The translations under genes were made by a program, and so were the position numbers. From the NCBI GenBank assembly GCA_947683625.1, contig CANTUR010000654.1, positions 124,001 through 188,000 of the forward strand: a stretch of DNA of 64,000 nt. Reading direction: 5' to 3'. Below, piece after piece: positions 1-10,863 of the stretch. Under the pieces are notes generated by a model, which saw only the letters and a list, made by a program, of their open reading frames with translations, did not search any database and was not told the origin of the DNA. Each line of letters starts with the position of its first letter. The stretch's first letter is position 1. The stretch is from Mallotus nudiflorus (taxonomy: Eukaryota > Streptophyta > Magnoliopsida > Malpighiales > Euphorbiaceae).

Positions 1-430
1 ACTATATTCCTTTTAGGACATCTAGTGACAGTGGATTTTATTATATTCCCCATAGGATGTTTAAAAAAATAAATTTAATGATTCTCGCTATATTCCCTAT
101 AGGACGTCTAGTGAACCTTGATTTAAAAAAAGTGTTATAGTTCCTGTGGAACATTTAACAATTTGATGATTTTAAAATTTTGTATACTCCTTGTGGGATG
201 TCTAGCGACTCGTGATTTAAAAACATGTTATAGTTCCTATGGAATGTCCAGCAATAATACCGTAACTACTGTGTAGTGTCTAGTGATAAAAGGTTTGAAA
301 AATTTCATGTTATAACTGCTATTGAATCATATAACATGTTGAATTTGAATTCATGTTACGACTATTGTGCAGCAAATAACATGATAATTTTGACATTTTT
401 GTTTTAACTACTATATAGCATAAAATGAAT
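1..430. repeat. Degenerate tandem repeat, period about 46-50 bp
   Basis: About ten diverged units follow one another. Each has a core like 'tatattccctataggacgtctagtga' in altered form, followed by 'GATTT' and an A-rich spacer. Clear cores lie near 15, 50, 100, 148, 196, 243 and 272, and fainter ones near 325, 365 and 410. Similarity falls from left to right, and the array probably begins outside the window. No coding potential is seen. It lies upstream of a TATA-bearing promoter-like stretch, but a regulatory role is only a guess. Confidence 0.6.
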
Positions 431-827
431 TTTGAAATTTTTTTAATTTAAAATGATGCATGTAAAAATGCAAAATTAAATTTTATAATTATATTATGTA
501 TTCTGTACTTAACAAAAATTCAAAATTTAAATATAGATGCAATTAATAATAATTCATTATATGACGACATGAGTTAAATGAATTAATTAGGAATCAAATC
601 CTAATCAAGATGCAATTATGGATGAAATTGCAAAGAAAAACTTGATTTTGAATACAGGCATGGTCAAGGGACCAAAATGGATATTTTTCAATTATAAGAA
701 GCTTCCCTCCTTATTTTTCAATGCTATTCTTTCATTTCCCTCTCCATTTCTTCTTTTTTTGCTTTGATTTTCTTCTTTTAATTTCTTGCTCATCTGTCGG
801 ATCCTATGGCTGACCCATAACACAGGC
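431..827. other. AT-rich non-coding stretch
   Basis: I see no open frame or repeat of note. The last 150 bases turn pyrimidine-rich (ctccttattt, tttccctctcc, ttcttcttttttt). This resembles the Y-patch composition common ahead of plant transcription starts and fits the TATA box that follows. Confidence 0.4.
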
Positions 828-970
828 TATATAAAGGAGTAGAGATTCCAGCTGACCCAACCATTGTGCTTCTTTGTTTTCCTCAAAACAACCTTGGACT
901 TTGAGAGGGTTTTACTATGCTTCCTTTGACTTGCCTTCACCTACATAGGTGCACAGATGTTGGCACTGAG
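828..970 (+). promoter_or_regulatory. Putative core promoter and short first exon of the PMD pseudogene
   Basis: A good plant TATA box, TATATAAAGG, lies at 828-837. About 80 bases downstream, an ATG at 917 opens 18 codons ending in GAG at 968-970. This is followed at once by gtaaca, a plausible splice donor. A GAG|GT exon end also occurs in the related antisense PMD gene near 39546, so this may be the first exon of the pseudogene that becomes recognisable at 1336. An alternative is the U3/R part of an unrecognised LTR. Only the TATA box, ATG and donor-like site are directly seen. Confidence 0.35.
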
Positions 971-1189
971 GTAACACTTCCTCATTTCTATTTATTTCTG
1001 CAAAAATTTATTCATACAGTTAGTAATCTGAATTAATTTTAGAATTCAAATTACTATGTATATTGTTGAAATTAGATTAAAAATCACTTAAAAAATGCAT
1101 GAAAAATTTAAATTTAACTTAGGAACATAGGATTTTAGTTGAATGGCCAATCAAAAGTCTGAAAATTTGAGTCAAAATTCTAGAAATCA

Positions 1190-1275
1190 ATTGGCATTTA
1201 TGTAATGCAGATTGGCATTGTACAATGTCGATCGACATTACACAATGCTAGTCGGCATTGTGGAATGTTGATCTA
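1190..1275. repeat. Three short palindrome-like units
   Basis: Three units of about 20-27 bases follow each other, each pairing a TGGCATT or GACATT half with an AATG half: 'attggcattgtacaatg', 'cgacattacacaatgc' and 'cggcattgtggaatg'. They sit in AT-rich DNA directly before the first PMD-coding stretch. Function unknown. Confidence 0.5.
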
Positions 1276-1335
1276 AAAAATATATTTTTTAATCAATTAA
1301 TTAGTATTTCTCCCTTAAAATTCTCTTAGCGACCG

Positions 1336-4300
1336 ATGAAATTCACGGGCTATTTTTATATAGCTCATGAATTATTTCATGGGCTACCGGAGAATGTGGC
1401 ACAGTTGGTATGGGCCTTCGGGTTTAAACAATTTATTACTAAGCTTTTGACAACTCAAGGGAGGTCCAATTGCCATTCTTTATTCACACTGATTAAGCAG
1501 TGGATGGACACCACCCATACGTTCCATACTCGTGTAGGCGAGTTGACTATTTTGCCTATGAGTTTTTTTTATGATCATCGGGATTGCCTTCGGAGGGACT
1601 CCCATTTCCTTCGATATCAACTACTACTGTCTCCTTGAGCATGTGCGGAGTCAATATGTGCAAGATTTGATCAGGTTCGCTCCGACATGGAAGAATCGAA
1701 AGAATGTTCTTTTTTCATCATTAATCGAGGGATTTAGATGTCTTCTTACCACCACTCCTCGTCAAATTGCCCATAAGGCGAGGTGTCTCCTTTTGATATT
1801 GCTTGGCATGATCCTCTTCTGTGAGATTGGTCATGAGGTTAGCATTGCCCTTCTTAGCCCTCTTTAAGACTTAGACTGAGTCATCACCTTTAACTGGGGA
1901 TCTATTATATTGGCTTATCTGTATTATAGACTAGACATTGTCTATAGAGGTGCTATCACCATGTGTGGCTTTTGGCATGCTTTGCATGTACGTCTATAGA
2001 GGTTTAGCACGCGCCTAAGATTTTATCAACCGTAACATCTTTGAGCCAGGGCTTTAGAGAACACATTAACCACTGTCATAAAGACATGGCATGAAGATGA
2101 GGAATTGCCACCTTGGGTAATAACTGGGACAATTTGAAAAGGTTGTAGTCGATTCCATAAAAGAAAGCTAACAGCATAACCAGGAGATTCTGGATACGGA
2201 ATACCAACTTCTTTCAATCTCGTGTTCTTTTAGAATTACTTTATGAATTACTATATTATCCTCTATTTACATGCAATTTCATATAAACCCTTATTCTAGC
2301 AATTAACTCCAAGGCAAACTAGTAATGAAAAATATAAGTAAATAATACATTCAATACAATCCCTAAGTTAGTCTAATCTACATTGATTTTAATTAAATGA
2401 GCTAAATCTACATGTTTTTAATAAGTGAGTCTAAAGGGCCTAATTCCTTTTAATTTTAATTAAGTGATCCTAAGTCTATTTATTTTAGTTCTAAAAAATG
2501 GGCCTAAATCTACAAATTATGAAGTATTTAAATTAGTGGGCCTAATTCTATATGTTTTAATTCTAAGGTAATATTAAATCTACAAGTTATGAAAAAGACT
2601 TTAATTTAATGGGCTAAGTCTAATTAATTAAATTAAATTAAATTAAATTAAGTGGGCTTATGTCTATTTACTAAATGGGCCTAAATTATCTCAACCCTAA
2701 ATCTAATTAATTATGGGCCTAATGATGCATTTTAATTAATTAAACCTAAAAAAACCTAAATTTAAATGGGTTAAAGTCTAATGTAGAACTAGGGCCCAAA
2801 ACACATAAACACAAATAAACAAGCCTAAAAACAATAATAAATATCAAGCTAAACAAATAAAGATCAAACTATTAATTAAATATATTCTAAAACCCTAATT
2901 TAATTGAAATGACCATAAATAATAAAATAAAATAATCAATCAAGCAAAACCAATTTTACCAATTTAACTCTAATTTAATTAAAAAAACCTAAGGATTTCT
3001 ATAACCATTAATTTTAATTAATTACCCAATGATTACCCTTATTTTACTTACCGATTAAATTAAAACATAAAATACACAAACACAGACACACCAAATTCCA
3101 TTATTCCCATTATTGAGGCTATTACAATGATCTACTGCAAATAGGAATAAAAACTAATATAACCCAAAAAAACACAAAATAAAATAACCAACAAAATAAT
3201 GGCAAATAAATATATAAAAATTTAAAAAACTACATTCAAATACAAAATTTAATCTATAGCATTCCATGGATCTTCATGAGTTTTGTTCTTATTTAATCAC
3301 ATGCTACTCCAAAACTTAGGTTACTCCCACCATAATTATGAACACAAAAGCAAAATAAATAATGATTAGAGCTTAAATAAAATAAAAATAAAAATTAAAT
3401 AAAATTAAAATCAAACTAAATAATCAAATAAAAATAAAAGAAAAGGGTAGAAGAAGGGATGATTGAATGGATGCAGTATTAATTATCTCCTTAGAATGTT
3501 ATCAATCATCATTACTTTTAATGGATCTTCAAAACTTGATGTCCTCCTCTTCAAAAGTCTATTGCTCTTGCTCCAAAAATAAAGAAAATCTAAAGAAAAA
3601 TATTTTACGTACTACTTCAAAGAAAAATATGGAGAGAACTTTTTGTTTTTTTAAGCAAAAAGAGAGAGATAGCCTCTAGAGAGCCTCCCATTTTAAGAGC
3701 CTAAACTATCCTTATATAGGTAAAGAGAAAAAACCCTAATCCTACATACTTAAGAGTTCCAGTTTTTAAAAGACTTTGTTTCCTGAAAATTTTTTAAAAA
3801 AATTTTAGAAAATTTTTAACCAATCAAAATTCAGGGAAAAATATTTTCAAAAATTAAAAAATTAAAAATTGAAAATTGAAAAAATAGTGCGGGACCTGAT
3901 CAAAATTCTATAATTTTGGTCGAAATTGTAGATTTTCGATCTGTAATAAATTTAAAATTTTCAATTAGGTCCTTAAAACGTATTACAATTAAGTCCTTGA
4001 AAAACATTAAACCCTTTCTTTGAAAAATGCATTCAGACTTTTAAGGTTTCAAACTTCAAGTATTGAAGACCTATTTATGATTTTTTTTATTATTGGAGTC
4101 CTTTGTTGCATCCACACTTTATCATCCTAAAATTGAGTGCTTACAATGTCAACTTTTTTTTTTAACTTATTTTCTCTTTTCAGATCTAGAGTCTAAAGAT
4201 TAGACTAATTTATGGCTTCGGTGCTATCAGTTCTAATAGGAGGCTCCTTTTGATGCAAAGATGGGGCTCTTCCCATCTAGTGAGCATTAGGAACACTCTA

Positions 4301-5134
4301 CAGATTTTTTGTGATTAGTTAAACATTATCGAGTGGCACCTGGTAGGAAAAAAAAATCATTAGTATTTTATTATTCAATGCAAGTTAAACTTAATAATAT
4401 GATTTTGTAGATTAAATCTAATTGGTTCGAGGGAGTGGATGACATCTAGAGTTATGATTTCATGGTTGCTACAGTATGACTCGAGGACATAAGGATTTTG
4501 CTCCCTGGTTATGGCTGCCAAATATGGTATTTAGGAGAGCGGGTGTATCAGTGGCATTCTAGACCCTCTTGATGTTGTATTCCCTCTGATGTTCCTCTTT
4601 TTATGTTATACAGTTCTCATATGATGGGTTTAGAGTTGAGAGAGGCATTACAGGGATATGATGCCATAATTTTTCATGAGTGATCTTGCCATTACTAGTA
4701 GTTCATCCATGAGAACCTATTGGAGCAGGTTCATATTGACCAGGCTGAGGTAACTTTTGATCATTTTTCTTCTGGAATGTTCAAATCACTTATTTTCTTT
4801 TCTTGTAGTTTGAGGAGAATGGCTCCCCTACCAATGAGTTGACCAAGGAGGAGGCGGTCGGGACTACTCAAGAGGGTTAAGACTGCTCATGAGCTTGAGA
4901 TTGTGCTTGAGGTATCTAGGCCTAGACCTAGTCATGCATAACATACTTAGCATGTTGGGACCAGTTATGAGGGAACCTTTGTTGGAGCTATTTTGGTGAT
5001 GTCCCCCTTCATGACAGATCTATGCTCTATTGGCCTCCTGCTATTCAGGCTTTAGTTAAGCAGTAAATGCATTTCGATGATGTTCAACTCCCCAGCTTTT
5101 CTTCAACAGATACTTCTCATGTGAGTTTGTCTGA
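1336..5134 (+). pseudogene. Plant mobile domain (PMD, MAIN-like) pseudogene, interrupted
   Basis: The PMD is a plant domain found both in transposable elements and in host silencing proteins (MAIN, MAIL1). Two overlapping frames from 1336 to 1867 carry its core: a segment ending 'LIKQWMDTTHTFHTRVGELT' (family: W..THTFHLPVGEMTITL), then 'GIAFGGTPISFD', then 'ARCLLLILLG.ILF'. The frame shifts near 1570 and meets a stop at 1865. Further on, 'NWGSIILAYLYYRLD' (about 1897-1941) matches the WGSAxLAxLYxxL motif. The sequence then reaches gtacgt near 1988, a possible donor. It resumes after a pyrimidine-rich acceptor (cttttcag, about 4185) with PMD-tail-like sequence ('WYLGERVYQWHS'), a short intron at 4750-4808 (GAG|gtaac...cttgtag) and a Glu-rich exon. 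It stops at about 5134, where a truncated retrotransposon abuts it. Stops and frameshifts make it non-functional. It resembles the PMD gene antisense in the Ogre element (37262-39800), so it may also have come from a retrotransposon. Confidence 0.65.
2230..4145 (-). repeat. LTR-like element X, copy 1 (probable solo LTR), inside the PMD intron
   Basis: Read on the minus strand, this begins TGTAAGCACTC (end at 4145). It has a TATA box (CTATATAAGG, + strand 3710-3720), then a leader and a long AT-rich tail with repeated 'gggcctaaatct'-like words between 2390 and 2830. Part of it (about 2400-3560) is similar, in reverse complement, to 63040-64000 near the other end of the window. Shared landmarks are 'gaggctattacaatgatctact' (3114-3135) against 'gtagattgtaatagcccc', 'tagcattccatgg', and 'gatgcagtatt'. 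No gag or pol is seen. The far boundary near 2230 and any target-site duplication could not be placed. Confidence 0.5.
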
Positions 5135-7419
5135 GTACGGAACGCTGTCTTAGGAATATTAGATTCACTGATACGCAGCTGATGATAACCCGACCTCAAG
5201 TCGACCTTAGAAAAGAACTGTGCACCCTGTAGCTGGTCAAACAAATCATCAATCCTCGGGAGAGGATACTTATTCTTCACTGTTACCTTATTCAGCTCTC
5301 TATAGTTAATGCACAGTCTCAGGGTACCATCCTTCTTCTTCACAAACAGGACTGGTCCACCCCAAGGAGAAACACTAGGTCTAATGAAACCTTTATCCAA
5401 CAACTCTTGCAACTGCTCCTTCAACTCTTTCAACTCTGCAGGAGCCATTCGATAGGGTGGCATAGATATAGGAGTAGTACCTAGAACCACATCTATACAG
5501 AACTCAATCTCTCTGTGAGGTGGTAAACCTGGCAACTCCTCGGGAACAACATCAGGAAACTCACAAGCAACAGGAACATCTGTGAGTGACAACTTCTCCA
5601 CTGACGTATCCCTGACCAATGCCAAATATCCCTGACAACCTTTCCTTAATAACTTCGTAGCCGTAATAGCAGAAATAAGATTCTGAGGTGCTAAACTCCT
5701 ATCACCCACAAACTTAAAATCTATTTCACCAGGAATTCTGAAAATCACCTCTTTATTCCTGCAATCTACCACGGCATTGTGCTGAGATAACCAATCCATT
5801 CCCAGAATAACATCAAACTCCATCACATCCAACAAAATCAAATCAGCAGGTAATTCTCTACCTCCCACGAGAACTGGACAACCAGAAAGAACAATATCGG
5901 TGTCCAAGGAATCGCTCAGAGGAGTGGCAACAGATAAAGGAAAAGCCATCCTCGAAGCTTGCCAACAAGATTTAGAAGCAAAAACAGGAGAAACAAACGA
6001 ATGCGTGGCACCCGGATCAAACAAAACCCATACATCCAGGTAACAAACAGAAACAATACCTGCCACGACTGCGTTAGATGCCTGAGCATCCTGCTGAGTG
6101 AGATGGAAAACTCTGGCCTGACCTCGACCTCCCTGCTGACTGGTAGAAGCCTGGCCAACACCTCTGGCACCTGCTCTAGTACCTCTACCACGACTCTGCT
6201 GTGGAAAAAACTGAGTGGAACTCTGATGCTGGGCTGGTGGTAACTGAAATGGCACGGGTGCAGCACTAGCAATCGACTACTGTGGGAATCATGGAATCTG
6301 CGGCTGCTGATACCCGGAATAAGGACACGATCTGGCAAAATGTCCTGTCTGCCTGCATCTGAAGCATGTCAGTGGTGTCAGATAACACGGTCCCTGATGG
6401 ACTCTACCATAAGTTTGACAAACACTGGCCGCTGATCTAGAACTACGACCACTGCTACTGCTCGAAGCACCTGACCCAATTCTAAATGATCTACGCTGAC
6501 CTCCACGGCCATGTCTACTGCTCCGATGCACTCGTTGCTACTGTCTCTGACTCTGCTGAGTCGGACCTCGCTGCTGACTACTCGATCCCATATGAAAACT
6601 CGAATATGGAGTAGCCTGCAATCCACTCGACTGAACTCCTAGCTGGTAGTAATCAGGCATCGCTCCCTGTCTAACTAGCCTCAACTCAATCTCCTTGGCT
6701 AACTCAATCACAGACTCGAGAGTAAGGCCTGCTGTAGGTATACCAGTAAATGCTGAACCCAAACCAGTAATATAGGTAGTGACTGCAAAATACTGATCTT
6801 GCATCAGATCCTCTGCATATCTACCCAGACGAAGAAACTCTCGGGTATACTCCTCTACTGATCGATCACCATGAGAAATACTAGTCAGTCAAAGACGATA
6901 GCTCAAACGAAGAGGCTCTGGACAGAATCTCCTCATAAACCGCTCTCGGAACTGAGCCCAGGTCATCGTCATCATATAAGGCTGGATCATCTGAATGAAC
7001 CAATCTAGAGCTGGTCCCTCGACAGATAACTCTACGATCATGATCCGCTGGTACTCGGTATGAGCAGTCCGAGTCCTAGTCTCAATCATGTGCAGAAAAT
7101 CTAATGGATCGAAAGTCCCATCGAAAGCAATCCTGCCAACTCGGGCATAGAACAAAGCTGCCTCAGGGTCAGACATACCCTGTTGATAGGCAGGCTGAAC
7201 AGGCTGAACAACTGGAGGAACAGGAACATCAAACTCAGGCTCAACAGGCTCCTCGTCCTGTAACTCTCTTTGCCTACGGCGACCTGCCGCTCCTCGAGGT
7301 CTACCTCTGCCATGACCTCTACGTCTAACTGGCTGCTCAGGAGGTAAAACCTCATCCTGAAAAGACTCATCATCCTCCGCCTCAATGACCGGTGGAGCGA
7401 CACGCGCTCGCCTCCTCAT
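5135..7419 (-). pseudogene. E1 gag-protease-RT polyprotein, truncated, four nonsense codons
   Basis: The probable start is the Met of 'MRRRARVAPP' at 7419; a frame-open extension to 7446 lacks gag character. Gag (about 7419-6400) has an Arg-rich N terminus, a core with 'FDGTFDPLDFLHMIE' and a CCHC knuckle 'CFRCRQTGHFARSC'. Protease has 'LFDPGATHSF' and the later 'ILGMDWL'. RT begins 'IEFCIDVVLGTTPISMPPYR' and runs to 'KTAFRT' at about 5137, so it lacks the xxDD box. All segments lie in one reading frame, broken only by stops at 6889-6891, 6538-6540, 6289-6291 and about 6277 (TGA, TAG, TGA, TAG). Each could arise by one C-to-T change from CGA or CAG. The last roughly 25 codons of the open frame (5056-5134) are unrelated flank. 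Confidence 0.85.
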
Positions 7420-7601
7420 ACTGAAAAGACAAACGGAAAGATTCAAACAAAATAGACAATGGAGAAATAACGCAGAAAACTAAGCAAGGAATACTTATCA
7501 AGACATACTCGAACCTAATTCACTGCAGTAGTTACCAAAAGAAAACACAACTTTAAAACTAGGGCCACGACTCACATAACTAAGCCCTGACACTGAACTC
7601 C

Positions 7602-7613
7602 GCTCTGATACCA
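7602..7613 (-). other. Primer-binding site of E1 (initiator Met tRNA)
   Basis: The minus strand reads TGGTATCAGAGC, the standard plant PBS complementary to the 3' end of tRNA-iMet. It lies four bases inside the LTR end (GTCGTGACA, then AAGT). It is intact here, unlike the mutated site of E2 at 15076. Confidence 0.9.
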
Positions 7614-8317
7614 ACTTTGTCACGACCCAAAATAGGGGCCATGACCGGCGCTAGGGAACGGGAATTCTTTCGAATTCGGAACCCGTAGCAAGCCTAAAAA
7701 TAAAATAAAACATGCAATAATAATAATAACAATATTATATGCAACAGAAATAGAAATCGTAAATATAATAGTAACATTTCCATCAACTGGATTTAAATCA
7801 AATCTCATCTCATATATATAAATCTTTCAATACAAATCCAGTTTCAAATAATACAATATCTCATATAGATAAATACATGAAGTCCCATAATTTAATTTAC
7901 AACTACTGCAGTGTCTAGATTATATAAAAATAAGACTCAAATAAGTAATTTACACAAAGAAGCCGGGGCGGAAGAAATCCGGCGTACAGGCCTGCTACTG
8001 AGGTCTGAAGATGTTGACTCTCCTGAAAAATTAGTCAACGGAGGGGAGTCAGATCTCACTGAGTGAATTACTATAATATATATACATGCATACTAAATGA
8101 CAATCCATATAGTCAATAGTACATATCTAATATGTATATATATAGGCAAATTCACACAGATGCAGTAAAAATCATATTTATATATTTTTTTGAAAATCAC
8201 AGTTTATGAAGGATCACATAGAACCCTAGAATATCGCAACCTCGGAAATAGTGTTAGACAACACTCTAGCCATGCAGGCTCACTTAATCCAAAGATATCC
8301 ACTTAATCCATTTAGAC

Positions 8318-8420
8318 AGTAGACTGGCCCCGAGACACTAAGTCAACCGAGCTCCAGCAGTCTAACTGCCAGTGTGATTGGCCCCGAGACACTTGGTCAA
8401 CCGAGCTCCAGCAATCACAC
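8318..8420. other. Twin hairpins with conserved loop, inside E1 LTR
   Basis: Hairpin 1 is 8318-8367: AGTAGACTG pairs with CAGTCTAACT (one bulge). Hairpin 2 is 8372-8420: GTGTGATTG pairs perfectly with CAATCACAC. The enclosed loops are nearly the same ('gccccgagacac..', '..gtcaaccgagctccag'), while the stems differ and still pair. The equivalent region of element B (50900-51003, opposite strand) keeps the loop words and short forms of both stems. This suggests a structured RNA or DNA element; its role is not known. Confidence 0.6.
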
Positions 8421-8500
8421 CCAAATCCCATCACACACATCAATAATCATAATCAATCAATATCCGCAAATAGTTAGTAGTATAGCCTAAATACTATAGG

Positions 8501-8539
8501 CGTACCGGTACGTACTCGGTCCTAGTGCTGCCCACTAGG
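8501..8539. other. Palindrome CGTACCGGTACG and hairpin CCTAGTG-CACTAGG
   Basis: A 12-bp perfect palindrome (8501-8512) is followed by a 7-bp perfect stem with a 5-base loop (8521-8527 and 8533-8539). The block continues 'gtagcacgttct'. In element B the matching block (about 50765-50820, reverse orientation) keeps the 'agaacgtgctac' and 'cactagg' words but the stem is weakened. It follows the twin hairpins and may form one structured module with them. Confidence 0.5.
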
Positions 8540-10326
8540 TAGCACGTTCTATCGATATCCTTCATCAATAAATATAAAACATCCATTCACAAATACATGA
8601 TGCATGAATTTAAATAAAATAACAATATAAACCATATATATACCGGAAATATACCAAAAGTAAACCAGGTATATTTCGAGTATATATACATCAAATAAAT
8701 CCAATCAATTTACAGTTTAAGCTAGAAATTTATTTAAAAACATTTTAAATATAATTTATTAATAAAACATGCATATAATTTAATATATACCAAAAATAAA
8801 CCAAAAATATACTTAAATACAAATCATATTATTTATGCATTTTAATCAGAATAAAACATATATTTCTAAATCATGCATCCTAAAGCATATATATATAGTA
8901 TAGTAACTCACAAATTAGTGCGCTCTATGAGACGGGTCCGACGGGCCTGGTCCACTAGCCCTCGGTCTCGGTGCAACTAAATAAACAATAACGACATACA
9001 TTAGAATAAACCTAACAGAAAATCCTAGAATTCGATCTAGAGTATTAAACACAGAAACGGAATTAGGGTTCGACCGGACATCACGTTTTACGAGAATTCT
9101 ATCGAAAATCCTGCAGAACCTCCCTTGTAAAACGAACATCTCTCTACTCAAAAGAGTAGAGCTGACCCTGCAAAGAAACACACTTCGAAAAACAAGCTCA
9201 ACACTCAACCGCAACCCCTCAGTCGAATTCCAAACTACGGTCTACCGACCGGGGTCCACAAACACATAATAATTCCAGAAATACCAAAAATACCCTTAAA
9301 TCACAGAAATAAATTTTATACGTAGAAATTACATAATTAACCTTAAAACACTATAAAAACCGATAGAAACTCATTTTATTAGAAAAATCGTATATTATAT
9401 ATATAATTGAAAATAATTCACGAAAAATAGTTTTAATTAGTTAAAAATACAAAATAATTTATAGAAATCATTTTTATACCTTAAATAACTATTAAAACCA
9501 ATTAAATTACATTTTTAGCCAATTTAGGGTAAAATTACCAAAATACCCATATATATATAAATATACCAAAATTACTTCAAAAATTCACCAAAAATTATAC
9601 AATTATCCAAAATTAATTTTCTCAACATATTTATCAATAATATTAATAATTAAACTCAATTATCCAATTAATTTCAAATAAAAACACAATTAACCCTAAT
9701 TTCCCAAATTACATAAACTTCAATAATTCAAAATAAATACATAGAAATTCATAAAAATTCCAAATAAATTCCTATAATTCATTTCAACACCTAATTTAAC
9801 CATAAAACACAATTTCATAATTCAAATAATTAATTTCCGAAAATTAGAAAATAATATTAAAATATTCAAAAATACCCAAAAATCCAAAAAATCTCCAAAA
9901 ATTCCACAAAAATTCACACATGTAGATTAAGCTACTAGGATCAACATTTGTGAAGGGAGTTTTCATGAATCAATCAATTCGAAGATCAAAAAAATCAAAA
10001 ACCCTAATGTGACCGAATTGGAAAATTCGAAACCTAAGCAATTCTAGACCATTTAAGATCAAACCAAAGCTAGATTCACACTCACCGGAGCTCAAGGAGA
10101 AGAAAGAGACCGGTGGTGTCAAAAATGGTGGCCGGAAGAGGAAGAAACGACGAGGAGAAGGGTTTCGGCCAAAAATGGCAAAAACCGAGCAAGCCACTGT
10201 TGGAGAAGACGGCTGGGACGGCGAGGCAGCGGAGGAGAACGGCAGCACGTAGGGGAAGGCACTCTGACGGCCGATGATCGGGGTAGCAGCGGGGGAGAGG
10301 GAAATGGAGGAGAGTCGGGCGCGCGG

Positions 10327-10381
10327 GGAAGAAGAAGAAGAAGAAGAAGAAGAAGAAGAAGAAGAAGAAGAAGAAGAAGAA
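10327..10381. repeat. (GAA)n microsatellite in E1 LTR
   Basis: About 18 GAA units, trailing into A/G-rich sequence to 10420. It lies in the leader-like GC-richer island of the LTR. On the minus strand it is a long (CTT)n pyrimidine tract that creates a spurious poly-Ser or poly-Phe reading frame. Confidence 0.95.
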
Positions 10382-10863
10382 AAAAGAAAAGAAAAAGAAA
10401 AAAAGAAAAAAAAGAAAAAAGAAATAATAAAATAATATGTATATATTAAAATATAGTGTATAAATAAAATATGTGGGAAAAATATACACCACATATTATT
10501 ATATTAATTTAAATAAACAATTAATAATAAAATGTTAAAATATTAGGGTAATATATATTAAACCCTAATTAAATAAATATCGCACACATACACGGTGTTT
10601 AGTAATTTTAAAAATACGTATGAGTTCATACAAGTCCGAAAATATATTTAAAATAATTAATAATAAATTATTTACGTGAAAATTTCCTCGAAAATACAAG
10701 TCTCGGGAAAATTTTACGTAAAATACTGTAAATAATACACAATAATTAAAATAGGTTTTAAATACATATCAACTCGTAAAAATATCGTAATATATATACA
10801 AAAATTATTAACACTGCATATCCTGGTACAGTATTAAAATATTTAAAAACACGGGATATTACA

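Larger units (their letters stand above)
5135..10863 (-). mobile_element. Tekay-type Ty3/Gypsy retrotransposon E1, 3'-truncated
   Basis: Order on the minus strand: 5' LTR (10863 to 7618), a tRNA-iMet-type primer-binding site (7613-7602), then one gag-protease-RT frame (7419 to 5135). It ends abruptly inside RT. RNase H, integrase, polypurine tract and 3' LTR are all missing, and the left edge joins PMD-like sequence. RT wording ('INYRELNKVTVKNKYPLP', 'FSKVDLRSGYHQLRI') and the initiator-Met PBS place it in the Tekay (Del) lineage. Its LTR shares blocks with the LTR of element B (20818-22669 plus 50479-51667), so E1 and B are relatives in opposite orientation. Confidence 0.85.
7618..10863 (-). 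repeat. 5' LTR of E1, 3.2 kb
   Basis: On the minus strand it starts TGTAATATCCCG (10863) and ends GGGTCGTGACA (7618), giving TG...CA ends. It is unusually long and mostly AT-rich. It contains a GC-richer island (10080-10330) with a (GAA)n tract, a structured block (8318-8539) and the conserved end block 7618-7700. The end block is also found in the LTR of B (51590-51667: 'ggcttgctacgggttccgg' and 'gggtttgggtcgtga'). Long open frames across the CT/GA tracts and the AT-rich tail are composition artefacts. Confidence 0.8.

Noticed and set aside
2026..2217. 63-codon minus ORF between the PMD core and element X
   Set aside because: I could not link it to any family, and the sequence could be intron or element edge; left unannotated.
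1..5134. Reading 1336-5134 as a living host MAIN-like gene
   Set aside because: Frameshift near 1570, in-frame stops and a ~1.9-kb LTR-like insertion; tail truncated by E1.
9970..10494. Ser-rich and Phe-rich minus-strand ORFs of 136-174 codons
   Set aside because: Produced by the (CTT)n tract and low stop density in the E1 LTR; no protein-like conservation.
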